From NCBI RefSeq assembly GCF_000374925.1, contig NZ_KB895541.1, positions 1-64,000 of the forward strand: a stretch of 64,000 nt of DNA, written 5' to 3'. This document shows, one piece after another, positions 1-9,512 of this stretch. This DNA is from Arthrobacter sp. 131MFCol6.1 (GTDB taxonomy: Bacteria; Actinomycetota; Actinomycetes; Actinomycetales; Micrococcaceae). How positions within the stretch are numbered: position 1 is the first letter of the stretch; each line of letters starts with the position of its first letter. The notes under the pieces are model-generated. The model saw only the letters and a list, made by a program, of their open reading frames with translations, did not search any database and was not told where the DNA came from. Made by a program: the position numbers and the translations under genes.

Positions 1-37
1 CCCCACCCCCAACCAACGGGCCGGTGGCGGAGCAAGG

Positions 38-157
38 GTTACGGCGGTCATAGCGTGGGGGAAACGCCCGGTCCCATCCCGAACCCGGAAGCTAAGACCC
101 ACAGCGCCGATGGTACTGCACCCGGGAGGGTGTGGGAGAGTAGGTCACCGCCGGAAC
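38..157 (+). rRNA. rrf: 5S ribosomal RNA
   Basis: A 120-nt block begins GTTACGGCGG and ends CCGCCGGAAC; these termini pair as helix I. The interior has the conserved 5S core (CCCATCCCGAACCCGGAAGC and the GATGGTACTG region). A strong hairpin follows directly, so this is the last gene of an rRNA operon whose 16S and 23S genes lie left of the window. The exact ends are good to a few bases. Confidence 0.95.
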
Positions 158-170
158 ACCATTCAGGTCG

Positions 171-198
171 AGGACCCCAACCACCAGGTTGGGGTCCT
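171..198 (+). terminator. rRNA operon terminator hairpin
   Basis: A perfect 12-bp stem (AGGACCCCAACC / GGTTGGGGTCCT) closes a 4-nt ACCA loop, 13 nt after the 5S rRNA. It is followed by CCCGCATTT rather than a long T-run, as is common in high-GC actinobacteria. The rest of 199-523 holds only the probable promoter and leader of the next gene; I see no gene there. Confidence 0.85.
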
Positions 199-378
199 CC
201 CGCATTTAACCCACAAACACGCTCAGGGCCCGACCCGGATCTGAAGTGGGGAAGAGGCCACAACCGCCGTCGAACACCAACTGCCTGTCACCCACCTGCC
301 GCCAGCCGGAGGCCGCGGACACAAGTGCCGCAGGAGGTTGTGAGACTTCCCACCGCGGGCCCCGTTGGCGCGATGCCG

Positions 379-408
379 TTAGCCGGGGGCGGGTTGCTCG
401 CCTAGAAT
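379..408 (+). promoter_or_regulatory. Candidate promoter of the TPR/repeat protein gene
   Basis: A TAGAAT -10 hexamer sits at 403-408, with TTAGCC at 379-384 as a weak -35 box 18 bp upstream. Transcription would start near 415, giving a leader of about 110 nt before the ATG at 524. This is inferred from position and sequence only. Confidence 0.4.
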
Positions 409-523
409 TGGGGGAGATGTACGGACTTCGAAGCGCTTGATTTCGGGTTGCGTAGGAAACGAAACACGGAACAGAGCGGCTGCGATTGCGCCAGTGGTCA
501 GCTCGCAACAGGAGGATTCCAGC

Positions 524-2617
524 ATGGCTGAGCACAATGATGGCAACCGCGGCGGCAAGGCCCACGGCAACTCTGGCGGACGCAGTTCCGGTGGAGCCCC
601 TTTCCGCGGCACCAGCAACTCCGGCGGCGATCCCCGCGGATTCCGTTCCAGGGAAGACCGCGACCGTAAGCCGTACGGTGATCGTGCTCCGCGCGAAGGC
701 GGGGATCAGCGAGGCTTCGGAAACAGCGAGCGTAAGCCCTACAGCGGTGGCGGTGAGCGTAAGCCCTATGGTGACCGTGCTCCCCGTGAGGGCGGTGGCC
801 AGCGCAGCTTCGGTGGCGACAGCCGCCCGTCCTATGGCGAGCGTAAGCCCTACAGCGGCGGTGGCGATCGTGACCGCAAGCCCTATGGTGACCGTGCCCC
901 GCGTGAAGGCGGAGAGCAGCGCGGCTTCGGCGGCGGCGAGCGTAAGCCGTATGCCGGCGGTGAGCGCAAGCCCTATGGTGACCGTGCCCCGCGTGAGGGC
1001 GGTGGCCAGCGCAGCTTCGGTGGCGATAGCCGCCCGTCCTACGGTGACCGTAAGCCGTACAGCGGGGGCGGTGAGCGCAAGCCGTATGGTGATCGTGCCC
1101 CGCGTGAAGGCGGAGAGCAGCGCAGCTTCGGTGGCGATAGCCGCCCGTCCTATGGTGACCGTAAGCCGTACAGTGGCGGCGGCGACCGGGATCGTAAGCC
1201 CTATGGCGACCGGGCTCCCCGTGAAGGCGGGGGCCAGCGCAGCTTCGGTGGCGGTGAACGTCCGTCCTATGGTGACCGTAAGCCGTACAGCGGCGGCGGC
1301 GACCGGGATCGTAAGCCCTATGGCGACCGGGCTCCCCGTGAAGGTGGCGGCCAGCGTAGCTTCGGTGGCGGCGCCGACCGTGACCGCAAGCCGTACGGCA
1401 GCGGCGAGAACCGCAAGCCCTTCGGCACCCGCGAGGATCGTCCCGCACGGGGCTTCGACCGTGGTGACTCAGGCCCGCGCCAGTATGGGCGCGACCGCCC
1501 CGAGGACCGTCCGGTTCGCGTGCCCAATGCCCGCGATCTCCGCAGCGCCAACCGCCCGGACCGGGAACGTTCACCCCAGATCGACGGGGACGTCACGGGC
1601 AAGGAACTTGACCGCGCCACGCAGCACCAGATCAAGACCCTCGAAGGCACCAGCGCCGAATGGGTGGCCCGCCACCTCGTCATGGCCGGACGGCTCCTGG
1701 ACGAGGAACCTGAGCTGGCCTTCCAGCATGCCCTGGCAGCCAGCCGCCGCGGCGGACGCCTTGCGTCCGTCCGCGAAGCTGTCGGCCTGACGGCCTACGC
1801 AGCCGGCCACTACGGTGAAGCCCTCCGGGAGTTCCGGACCTACCGCCGGATCAGCGGCTCCAACATGCACCTGCCGGTGATGGCCGACTGCGAACGGGGC
1901 CTTGGCCGCCCGGACCGTGCCCTGGACATGGCCCGGTCCGACGAAGCCAAGGATCTCGACGCCCCCGGCAAGGTGGAACTGGCTATCGTCGCAGCCGGGG
2001 CCCGCACCGACCTCGGGCAGCTCGACGCCGCGGTTTCCGAACTGGAAATCCCGCAGTTGGACATCAACCGCGCCTTTTCCTACAGCCCCCGGCTGTTCCG
2101 TGCCTACGCTGACGCACTCACGGCAGCCGGCCGCGCAGCCGAAGCCGACAAATGGCAACGCCAGGCGACTGTGGCAGAAAACGCGCTGGGCCTTGGGGCT
2201 GACGAGGAACCCGACATCATCGATCTCGGCTGGGACGAGGAAGAAGAAGCCCGCGAGGAGGAACGGCAGCGCCGCCTCCGGGCGCAGGAGCATGCCGACA
2301 CGCACGCCGGAACCGAAGAGCGCGCCCCGCGTGCCGCCGCTGCTGCTGCCGCGGCAGAAACCACCGGCGCCGCAGCCGGAGTGGCCGGCTTGAACGCGGG
2401 CGACGAGCCCGCCAGTGACGACAGTGCCGACGACGCCGAAGCCGACTACTTCGAGTCTGACGACGCCGAATCTGACCTGGACTCAGTGGAAACCGACGTG
2501 CTCGACGAAGCTGACGACGAAGCCGATGATGAAGCGGCCCTGGAACCGAACGCTGACGCGGACCAGGAACTCCTGGACGAGTCAGAGCCTGCCCGGCACG
2601 AACGTGTGGAGGACTAA
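524..2617 (+). CDS. Arg/Gly-repeat protein with TPR-like domain and acidic tail
   Basis: 697 aa, starting at ATG 524 because AGGAGG lies at 510-515; an upstream in-frame start at 437 has no such site. The protein has three parts. Residues about 40-290 are low complexity and contain seven near-identical copies of RKPYGDRAPREGG alternating with QRSFGG and RPSYGDRKPYSGGG. Residues about 370-570 form a helical TPR-like domain (LLDEEPELAFQHALAASRRGGRLASVR... is its clearest helix pair). The last ~130 residues are very acidic. From memory, the central domain matches the M. tuberculosis Rv1691-type conserved protein at the same place before the HAD, tlyA and nadK genes. Function is unknown. Such proteins are sometimes misnamed primosomal proteins; nothing seen supports that. 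Confidence 0.8.
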   Translation: MAEHNDGNRGGKAHGNSGGRSSGGAPFRGTSNSGGDPRGFRSREDRDRKPYGDRAPREGGDQRGFGNSERKPYSGGGERKPYGDRAPREGGGQRSFGGDSRPSYGERKPYSGGGDRDRKPYGDRAPREGGEQRGFGGGERKPYAGGERKPYGDRAPREGGGQRSFGGDSRPSYGDRKPYSGGGERKPYGDRAPREGGEQRSFGGDSRPSYGDRKPYSGGGDRDRKPYGDRAPREGGGQRSFGGGERPSYGDRKPYSGGGDRDRKPYGDRAPREGGGQRSFGGGADRDRKPYGSGENRKPFGTREDRPARGFDRGDSGPRQYGRDRPEDRPVRVPNARDLRSANRPDRERSPQIDGDVTGKELDRATQHQIKTLEGTSAEWVARHLVMAGRLLDEEPELAFQHALAASRRGGRLASVREAVGLTAYAAGHYGEALREFRTYRRISGSNMHLPVMADCERGLGRPDRALDMARSDEAKDLDAPGKVELAIVAAGARTDLGQLDAAVSELEIPQLDINRAFSYSPRLFRAYADALTAAGRAAEADKWQRQATVAENALGLGADEEPDIIDLGWDEEEEAREEERQRRLRAQEHADTHAGTEERAPRAAAAAAAAETTGAAAGVAGLNAGDEPASDDSADDAEADYFESDDAESDLDSVETDVLDEADDEADDEAALEPNADADQELLDESEPARHERVED

Positions 2618-2621
2618 TCGC

Positions 2622-3611
2622 ATGACGGGTACCGCCTTGATCTCCACCTTTGATGCCCTGCTCTCCGACCTCGATGGCGTTGTCTATGCCGGCCCCAACG
2701 CCATCCCCGGGGCCGTCGAGTCGCTGCGTCGACTGGCAGGGGTCGGCGTCGGGCTGGGCTACGTCACCAACAACGCCTCCCGTTCTCCCGCGCAGGTGGC
2801 CCAACACCTGCGCGATCTCGGCGCCCCCGCCGAAGACCACCAGGTGGTGAGTTCCTCGCAGGCGGCGGCAGCGCTACTGGCGTCGCTGCTGCCGGCCGGA
2901 GCGCACGTGCTGATCACGGGCAGTGCCGCACTGGCCCAGGAAATTGAACTGGTTGGCCTGGTCCCTGTCCGCGGCGCGGAGGATGACCCCGTCGCCGTCG
3001 TGCAGGGCTTTAGCCCGGAACTTGGGTGGAAAGACCTCGCCGAGGCGTCGTACGTCGTCGCCGGCGGCGCCCTCTGGGTGGCCACCAACACGGACTGGTC
3101 CATTCCCCAGGCGCGCGGAATCGCCCCCGGCAACGGGACGCTCGTCGCGGCCGTGGCGGCCGCGACCGGCAAGAGCCCGGTCGTGGCAGGCAAACCCGAA
3201 GCCCCGCTGTTCCACACGGCCGCCAAGCGGCTGGCGGCGGACCGGCCGCTGGTCGTCGGTGACCGCCTGGACACCGACATCCTGGGCGGCAACAACGCCG
3301 GTTTCGCCACCGTCGCTGTGCTGACCGGAGTGGACACCAGGGAATCGATCCTCGCCGCACGGTCTGTGGAACGCCCCGATTTCCTCATCCATGACCTGAC
3401 CGGCCTGTACGCGCCATACCCTGCCGTAGAGCACGACGCCGGGCGGTTCCGCAGCGGCACGGCCTCGGCGATCGTGCGGGGGCAGTCCGTCCACATCAGC
3501 GGCGACCCCGCCGACCTCGATTCGTGGCGTGCCGCCTGCTCGGCCTGGTGGGCCGCGAACCCCGAGACGACCAGCGCACTGGCTCCGGTCCTCGAGTGGT
3601 CCGATCACTAG
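2622..3611 (+). CDS. HAD-superfamily phosphatase (NagD/PGP type)
   Basis: 329 aa. The N-terminal FDALLSDLDGVVYAG carries the HAD motif I (DxDG), YVTNNASRSP is motif II, and GKPEAPLF followed by VVGDRLDTDILGGNNAG gives motifs III and IV. This is the NagD/4-nitrophenyl phosphatase/glycerol-3-phosphate phosphatase subfamily. The ortholog at this position in M. tuberculosis (Rv1692) is described as a glycerol-3-phosphate phosphatase; substrate here is inferred. ATG 2622 is chosen because GGAGG at 2608-2612, inside the end of the upstream gene, spaces correctly; the longer frame open from 2415 is overlap with that gene. Confidence 0.88.
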   Translation: MTGTALISTFDALLSDLDGVVYAGPNAIPGAVESLRRLAGVGVGLGYVTNNASRSPAQVAQHLRDLGAPAEDHQVVSSSQAAAALLASLLPAGAHVLITGSAALAQEIELVGLVPVRGAEDDPVAVVQGFSPELGWKDLAEASYVVAGGALWVATNTDWSIPQARGIAPGNGTLVAAVAAATGKSPVVAGKPEAPLFHTAAKRLAADRPLVVGDRLDTDILGGNNAGFATVAVLTGVDTRESILAARSVERPDFLIHDLTGLYAPYPAVEHDAGRFRSGTASAIVRGQSVHISGDPADLDSWRAACSAWWAANPETTSALAPVLEWSDH

Positions 3612-3620
3612 GCTGGACAC

Positions 3621-4001
3621 ATGAGCGAGCTACACCCGGGACTAAACCAAGCCCCACACCAACAGCCGGCTGGGGCGCCGACCGCGTCCGACGTCGCGTG
3701 GCCAGAGCTGCCGTCCGAACAGTTCCCGGCGGACTTGCGTGGGCATGCGGCACCAGAACATACGGCACCAGAACACGCGGCGCCAGGACAACAAGCCGGA
3801 GAGCGGCAGGCAGCAGTCCTGGACCCGGCCGTCAACGCTGTTCTGGACCTCCTCGGGGCCGTGCGGCAGACGCCGGTGTCCGGGCACGGCGAAGTCTATG
3901 CCGGCATGCACGATGCCCTGTTGGAGGCCCTGAACGAAGACGTCGCCGGCCACGCCGGCGTGGCGCGCCGTATCCACGCCGCGGGGGACGGGGGATCGTG
4001 A
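3621..4001 (+). CDS. Small conserved hypothetical protein
   Basis: 126 aa, not recognised as a characterised family. It is rich in Ala, Pro, His and Gln in the first half (including an HAAPEHTAPEHAAPG repeat) and has a short helical C-terminal half (residues ~70-120: AVLDLLGAV, MHDALLEALNEDVAG). It sits between the HAD phosphatase and tlyA, the slot of small protein Rv1693 in M. tuberculosis, and overlaps tlyA by 4 bp (GTGA), implying translational coupling. TAGGCT at 3609-3614, in the stop region of the preceding gene, is 7 nt before the ATG and could be a -10 box giving a leaderless transcript. Confidence 0.7.
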   Translation: MSELHPGLNQAPHQQPAGAPTASDVAWPELPSEQFPADLRGHAAPEHTAPEHAAPGQQAGERQAAVLDPAVNAVLDLLGAVRQTPVSGHGEVYAGMHDALLEALNEDVAGHAGVARRIHAAGDGGS

Positions 4002-4810
4002 GCCGGCTGGACCAGGCGCTTGTCAGCCGGGGGCTTGCCAGGTCCCGGACCCATGCCGCCCGGCTGATTTCCGAGGGCAAGGTGAGCTCCGGCGGCGAGG
4101 TCCTCGCCAAGGCGTCACTGCAGGTGGCGGATGACGCCGCGCTGGACGTCACGGCCTCGGCCGAGGACGGCTACGTCAGCCGCGCCGGGCACAAGCTGGC
4201 CGGCGCGCTGGATGCCTTTCCCGCCATCGACGTCGCAGGCAAACGGTGCCTCGACGCCGGTGCCTCCACCGGCGGGTTCACCGATGTGCTGCTTCGGCGC
4301 GGTGCCGCCCAGGTGGTGGCCGTCGACGTGGGGCACGGCCAGCTGGTGCCGGAAATCCGGAATGACCCGAGGGTTTCCGTGCACGAAGGACTCAACGTCC
4401 GTTACATGGCGCCCGCGGAAATCGGCGGGCCGGCTGCGCTGACGGTGGCTGATCTGTCCTTCATCTCGCTGACGCTTGTGGTGGCGCCACTCGCGGCCTG
4501 CACCGCACCCGGCGGCGACCTCGTCCTCATGGTCAAACCACAGTTCGAGATCGGCAAGGATCGGCTGGGCCGGACCGGCGTGGTCACCTCGGAACGCGAA
4601 CGCCGGCTCGCCGTGGGCAAAGTGGCTGCCGCCGCCGTGGACGCGGGCCTGGCCCTGTCAGGCCTCGCCCAAAGCCCGCTGCCGGGCCAGGACGGCAATG
4701 TCGAATACTTCCTGTGGATAAAACGCGCGATGTCGGAAGTCCCGCCTAAGATCGAGGAGCGGGACGCAGCCGTTGCTGCGTTGCTCGGAACAATCTGGCC
4801 GAACCACTAG
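3998..4810 (+). CDS. tlyA: TlyA family 2'-O-methyltransferase
   Basis: 270 aa from GTG 3998, which overlaps the preceding stop codon. The N-terminal S4-like RNA-binding domain (residues 1-60: SRLDQALVSRGLARSRTHAA) is followed by an FtsJ-type Rossmann methyltransferase with CLDAGASTGGFTDVLL (SAM motif), VAVDVGHGQL, and the catalytic-type DLSFISL and VKPQFE segments. The family methylates 2'-OH of 16S and 23S rRNA (C1409/C1920 in mycobacteria) and affects capreomycin sensitivity. It lies in the conserved actinobacterial order tlyA-nadK-recN. Confidence 0.93.
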   Translation: MSRLDQALVSRGLARSRTHAARLISEGKVSSGGEVLAKASLQVADDAALDVTASAEDGYVSRAGHKLAGALDAFPAIDVAGKRCLDAGASTGGFTDVLLRRGAAQVVAVDVGHGQLVPEIRNDPRVSVHEGLNVRYMAPAEIGGPAALTVADLSFISLTLVVAPLAACTAPGGDLVLMVKPQFEIGKDRLGRTGVVTSERERRLAVGKVAAAAVDAGLALSGLAQSPLPGQDGNVEYFLWIKRAMSEVPPKIEERDAAVAALLGTIWPNH

Positions 4811-4832
4811 TACCACCAGAAGGCGGAACCTG

Positions 4833-5858
4833 ATGAGCAGGCGTGTCCTGATCCTGGCCCACACAGGGCGCGAGGAGTCCCTCAAGGCTGCCTGGGAAGC
4901 GTGTGCCCTGCTGCACGAATCCGGTCTGGTCCCCGTGCTGCAGGAGAACGAGCTCGGGGACATGGTCCGCTTCTTCGGCCGGCTCGACCACCCGGTCGAG
5001 GTCCTTCACGACCACGTGAAGCTGCCCGAGGTGGAACTGGTCATGGTGCTCGGCGGGGACGGCACCATTCTCCGGGCCGCCGAACTGGTCCGCGAAGTCG
5101 ACGTGCCGCTGCTCGGAGTGAACCTCGGCCACGTGGGGTTCCTGGCCGAGAGCGAACGGGCCGACCTCGACCAGACCGTCGAGTGGATCGCCAGCCGTGA
5201 CTACACGGTGGAGGAGCGCATGACGATCGACGTCCAGGTCTGGGTCCGCGGTCAGAAGATCTGGCACACCTGGGCCCTGAACGAGGCCGCGATCGAAAAG
5301 GGCAACCGGGAACGGATGCTGGAGGTGGTCACCGAAGTCGACGAACGCCCCCTGACCTCATTCGGCTGCGACGGCGTGGTCCTGGCCACGCCCACAGGCT
5401 CCACGGCCTACGCGTTTTCCGCCGGCGGTCCCGTGGTGTGGCCCGAGGTCGAGGCCCTCCTGATCGTGCCGATCAGCGCCCATGCCCTCTTCGCGAAGCC
5501 GCTCGTGGTCTCGCCCCGGTCCAGGCTCGCGGTCGAGATCCTGAACCGCACCGATGCCCAGGGCGTCCTCTGGTGCGACGGCCGCCGCTCGGTGGATCTG
5601 CCGCCCGGCGCACGCGTCGAAGTGACCCGCTCCGCGACGCCCGTCCGGCTGGCCAGGACGCACCAGACCCCCTTCTCGGGCAGGCTCGTGCGCAAGTTCC
5701 AGCTCCCCATCCAGGGCTGGCGCGGCCCCGTGCCCCAAACCCGGGCCATCCACACCGGCCCCCTCCCGATCATCCGCACGCCCCGTCCCATGCCGCCGCT
5801 GCCCTCGCCGCGCCACGAGGGAACTGCTGACGGGCCCGACCCCTCGACTGGGAAGTGA
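4833..5858 (+). CDS. nadK: NAD kinase
   Basis: 341 aa, ATG 4833. The diagnostic LGGDGTILRAAE motif lies near residue 70, NLGHVGFLAE follows, and the NE/D and TPTGSTAYAFSAGGP segments complete the active site. It phosphorylates NAD to NADP; actinobacterial members usually can use polyphosphate as well as ATP. The C-terminal ~50 residues are a proline-rich tail not needed for the fold. Only 3 bp separate it from recN, so the two are co-transcribed. Confidence 0.95.
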   Translation: MSRRVLILAHTGREESLKAAWEACALLHESGLVPVLQENELGDMVRFFGRLDHPVEVLHDHVKLPEVELVMVLGGDGTILRAAELVREVDVPLLGVNLGHVGFLAESERADLDQTVEWIASRDYTVEERMTIDVQVWVRGQKIWHTWALNEAAIEKGNRERMLEVVTEVDERPLTSFGCDGVVLATPTGSTAYAFSAGGPVVWPEVEALLIVPISAHALFAKPLVVSPRSRLAVEILNRTDAQGVLWCDGRRSVDLPPGARVEVTRSATPVRLARTHQTPFSGRLVRKFQLPIQGWRGPVPQTRAIHTGPLPIIRTPRPMPPLPSPRHEGTADGPDPSTGK

Positions 5859-5861
5859 ACC

Positions 5862-7598
5862 ATGCTTGAAGAACTGCGTATCCGCGACCTCGGCGTCATC
5901 ACCGACGCCACCCTGCCGCTGGGCCCGGGCCTCAGCGTGGTGACCGGTGAAACCGGCGCCGGCAAGACCATGGTGGTCACCGCCGTCGGGCTGCTCCTCG
6001 GCGCCAGGTCCGACGCCGGCGCCGTCCGCAGCGGCGCGAAGAGCGCCTCGGCCGAGGCCGTGCTGAAGCTCGACGCGGGCCACGCTGCCGTCGCGCGGTC
6101 CCGGGAAGCCGGGGCCGAGGTGGAGGAGTTCGACGGCGGTGTGGAACTGCTGCTTGCCCGCAGCGTCGGAGCCGACGGCCGCAGCCGCGCCTATCTGGGC
6201 GGACGCGCCGCGCCGGTCGGCGTGCTGGCCGAAATTGGCGAAACCCTCGTGGTGGTGCACGGACAGTCAGACCAGATCCGGCTCAAAAGCCCAGTGGCGC
6301 AACGCGGCGCCCTGGACAAGTTCGCGGGCGAGAGCCTTGCGGCCGCACTTGCCGCCTATCAGGACCTCCACGCCCACTGGCATGCCAGCCAGGGCGAACT
6401 GGACTCCCTGCGCAGTGCCGCGCGTGAACGCCTCCGCGAGGCCGAGTCGCTGCAGGTTGCCCTGGCCGAGATCGACGCCGTGGACCCGCAGCCGGGGGAG
6501 GACGATGCCCTCAAGGCCGAGGCCGTGAAACTGGCCAACGTCGAGGAACTGCGGATCGCGGCCAGCACCGCCCACCAGGCGCTCATCGCCGAGGACTTCG
6601 GTGAAGAAGCCGACGCCACCACCCTCGTGGACGCCGCCAAACGCACCCTGGAGCACGTAGCCGAACACGACGAGGAGCTGGGCTCTGCCGCGGCACGGCT
6701 GGCCGAGGTCGGTTTCCTGCTCAACGACATTGCTGCGGAACTCGCCAGCTACCAGGCCGCCCTTGACACGGAGGGCCCGGAACGGCTCGCCGAAATCGAA
6801 GACCGCCGGGCCGCGCTGGCCAAGCTGGTCCGCAAGTACGCGCCGAGCATCGACGAGGTGCTGGTCTGGGCCGCAGAGGCCCGGGCCCGGCACGAGGAAC
6901 TTCAGGACGACTCCACCCGGATCGAATCGCTGGACGCCGAGGTCGCCCGGGCCGAAACCGAGCTCCGGAAGAAGGCCGCCGCGATCAGCAAGGCCCGCAC
7001 GAAGGCAGCCAAAGACCTCTCCGCCCGGGTCAGCGCCGAGCTCACGGCGCTGGCCATGGCAGATGCCACCCTGATCATCAACGTGGAGCCCACAGGCCAG
7101 CTGGGTCCGTTCGGGGCCGATGAGATCTCCTTCCTGCTGCAGCCGCACTCCGGCGCTCCGGCCCGGCCGCTGGGCAAAGGCGCCTCGGGCGGTGAACTCT
7201 CCCGCGTCATGCTCGCCATCGAGGTGGTGCTGGCCGCCGTCGACCCCGTCCCGACGTTTGTCTTCGACGAGGTCGACGCCGGCGTAGGCGGCCGTGCCGC
7301 CGTCGAGATCGGGCGCCGGCTGGCGATGCTGGCCCAGCACGTCCAGGTCCTCGTGGTGACCCACCTGCCGCAGGTGGCCGCGTTCGCGAACCAGCACATC
7401 AGGGTCACCAAGACCTCCGTGCGGGGCGCTGACGGCGCTACCGCCACCGGCTTCACCTCCAGCGACGTGCAGCTGCTGGACGAGGCCGAGCGCGTCCGCG
7501 AGTTGGCCCGCATGCTGGCCGGCCAAGAGGACTCCGAATCAGCACAGGCCCACGCCCAGGAGCTGCTGGACGACGCCAAACTCCTCCCGCAGAGCTAG
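5862..7598 (+). CDS. recN: DNA repair ATPase RecN
   Basis: 578 aa, an SMC-like ATPase for double-strand break repair. Walker A is GETGAGKTM (residue ~27), the middle ~200-390 is Glu/Arg/Ala-rich coiled coil, the ABC signature is GKGASGGELSRVMLA, and Walker B is TFVFDEVDAGVGG. Length is typical of the family (550-580 aa). The start ATG has GGGAAG 5-10 nt upstream. Confidence 0.95.
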   Translation: MLEELRIRDLGVITDATLPLGPGLSVVTGETGAGKTMVVTAVGLLLGARSDAGAVRSGAKSASAEAVLKLDAGHAAVARSREAGAEVEEFDGGVELLLARSVGADGRSRAYLGGRAAPVGVLAEIGETLVVVHGQSDQIRLKSPVAQRGALDKFAGESLAAALAAYQDLHAHWHASQGELDSLRSAARERLREAESLQVALAEIDAVDPQPGEDDALKAEAVKLANVEELRIAASTAHQALIAEDFGEEADATTLVDAAKRTLEHVAEHDEELGSAAARLAEVGFLLNDIAAELASYQAALDTEGPERLAEIEDRRAALAKLVRKYAPSIDEVLVWAAEARARHEELQDDSTRIESLDAEVARAETELRKKAAAISKARTKAAKDLSARVSAELTALAMADATLIINVEPTGQLGPFGADEISFLLQPHSGAPARPLGKGASGGELSRVMLAIEVVLAAVDPVPTFVFDEVDAGVGGRAAVEIGRRLAMLAQHVQVLVVTHLPQVAAFANQHIRVTKTSVRGADGATATGFTSSDVQLLDEAERVRELARMLAGQEDSESAQAHAQELLDDAKLLPQS

Positions 7599-7697
7599 GC
7601 GGCCCGGAGGGACCTCCGCAAGGAATCCCGCAAGGACCGCTGCTAGGACAACAATCACATCGGGATCCCGCCAAGGAACCCGTGGAAGGCCGAATTG

Positions 7698-9485
7698 ATG
7701 ATAAGCTCAAACCCCGTGGTGCAGCGATCAAACTCTCGTGTAAATTCCCGGTTTCCGGGCTCGTCCAAGACGACCAAACACATCTTCGTCACCGGTGGTG
7801 TAGCGTCCTCGCTCGGTAAGGGACTGACGGCTTCGAGCCTCGGCCACCTCCTGCGGGCACGCGGTTTGTCTGTAACAATGCAAAAGCTCGATCCCTATTT
7901 GAATGTGGATCCGGGCACGATGAACCCCTTCCAGCACGGCGAAGTCTTCGTCACTGACGACGGCGCCGAAACGGACCTGGACATCGGCCACTACGAGCGC
8001 TTCCTCGATGAAAACCTCGAAGGATCGGCCAACGTCACAACCGGCCAGGTCTACTCGACCGTCATCGCGAAGGAACGCCGCGGCGAATACCTCGGCGACA
8101 CCGTCCAGGTCATCCCGCACATCACCGATGAGATCAAGCGGCGCATGCGGCTTCCCGCCGAGGGCAAGAACGCCCCCGACGTCATCATCACCGAAATCGG
8201 CGGCACGGTGGGCGACATCGAGTCCCAGCCGTTCCTCGAATCCGCCCGCCAGGTCCGCCAGGACATCGGCCGCGGAAATGTGTTCTTCCTCCACGTGTCC
8301 CTCGTGCCGTACATCGGCCCGTCGCAGGAGCTGAAGACCAAGCCGACGCAGCACTCCGTTGCCGCGCTGCGCTCCATCGGCATCCAGCCCGAGGCAATCG
8401 TGATCCGGTCGGACCGCGAAGTCCCGCAGCCGATGCGCGACAAGATCGGCCGCATGTGCGACGTCGACATCGACGCCGTGATCGGCTGCCCGGACGCACC
8501 GAGCATCTACGACATCCCGAAGACCCTGCACTCCCAGGGCCTGGATTCGTACATCGTCCGCGCCCTGGACCTGCCGTTCAAGGATGTGGACTGGACCAGC
8601 TGGGACAAGCTGCTCGACGCCGTCCACAACCCGAAGCACGAAGTTGAGATCGCGCTCGTGGGCAAGTACATCGACCTGCCGGACGCCTACTTGTCCGTCA
8701 CGGAGGCCCTGCGCGCCGGCGGCTTCGCCAACGACACCAAGGTCAAGATCCGCTGGGTCCCCTCGGACGAATGCGAAACCCGCGAAGGCGCCGTGCAGTC
8801 CCTGGCCGGCGTCGACGCCATCTGCGTTCCGGGTGGCTTCGGCATCCGCGGCCTGGAAGGCAAACTCGGCGCCCTGAAGTACGCCCGCGAAACCAAGCTC
8901 CCCGTCCTGGGCCTGTGCCTGGGCCTGCAGTGCATGGTGATCGAGTACGCCCGCAACGTAGTCGGCCTCGAGGGAGCATCCTCGTCCGAGTTCGAGCCGG
9001 ACTCCAAGTACCCCGTCATCGCCACGATGGAAGAGCAGCTGGACATCGTTGACGGCAAGGGCGACCTCGGCGGCACCATGCGCCTGGGCCTGTACGAAGC
9101 CAAGCTCGACGAAGGCTCTGTCGTCGCCGAGACCTACGGCGCCACGAAGGTCAGCGAACGGCACCGCCACCGCTACGAGGTCAACAACAAGTACCGCGAC
9201 CAGATCGCCGCGAAGGGCCTGTCGTTCTCCGGAACGTCGCCCGATGGCAAGCTGGTCGAGTTCGTTGAACTTCCCCGCGACGTCCACCCGTACTACGTGG
9301 CCACGCAGGCGCACCCCGAGCTCAGCTCGCGGCCCACGCGCCCGCACCCGCTGTTCGCGGGCCTGATCGAGGCTGCCCTTGGCCACCAGCGGGCCGCCAA
9401 CGCCACGCCCGCTGCAAGCAGCAGCGCCAAGGCCGATGCCCCGGCACCCGCGCCCAAGCCCTCGTCGGCAGCAGTGTCCAAGTAA
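7698..9485 (+). CDS. pyrG: CTP synthase
   Basis: 595 aa. The N-terminal synthetase domain opens [20 protein letters not shown]; the C-terminal class I glutamine amidotransferase domain has nucleophile Cys in LGLCLGLQ (about residue 406) and the AHPE segment near 538. It makes CTP from UTP, ATP and glutamine. A ~40-residue Ala/Pro/Ser tail is extra. ATG 7698 is chosen because GGAAGG lies at 7685-7690; TTG 7695 or GTG 7716 are alternatives. The 99-bp gap after recN has no clear terminator. Confidence 0.95.
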   Translation: MISSNPVVQRSNSRVNSRFPGSSKTTKHIFVTGGVASSLGKGLTASSLGHLLRARGLSVTMQKLDPYLNVDPGTMNPFQHGEVFVTDDGAETDLDIGHYERFLDENLEGSANVTTGQVYSTVIAKERRGEYLGDTVQVIPHITDEIKRRMRLPAEGKNAPDVIITEIGGTVGDIESQPFLESARQVRQDIGRGNVFFLHVSLVPYIGPSQELKTKPTQHSVAALRSIGIQPEAIVIRSDREVPQPMRDKIGRMCDVDIDAVIGCPDAPSIYDIPKTLHSQGLDSYIVRALDLPFKDVDWTSWDKLLDAVHNPKHEVEIALVGKYIDLPDAYLSVTEALRAGGFANDTKVKIRWVPSDECETREGAVQSLAGVDAICVPGGFGIRGLEGKLGALKYARETKLPVLGLCLGLQCMVIEYARNVVGLEGASSSEFEPDSKYPVIATMEEQLDIVDGKGDLGGTMRLGLYEAKLDEGSVVAETYGATKVSERHRHRYEVNNKYRDQIAAKGLSFSGTSPDGKLVEFVELPRDVHPYYVATQAHPELSSRPTRPHPLFAGLIEAALGHQRAANATPAASSSAKADAPAPAPKPSSAAVSK

Positions 9486-9512
9486 TTTCCAACTGAATCA
9501 AAGGACGGCGCG

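Noticed and set aside
650..1380. CRISPR-like regular repeats
   Set aside because: The repeats are in frame, have no unique spacers and encode a protein repeat.
498..1574. 358-codon minus-strand frame rich in His, Arg and Cys repeats
   Set aside because: Complement of the RKPYGDRAPREGG repeat coding region.
7599..7697. Possible pyrG attenuator
   Set aside because: No strong hairpin with T-run and no initial G-run of the kind used for reiterative pyrG control in Bacillus.
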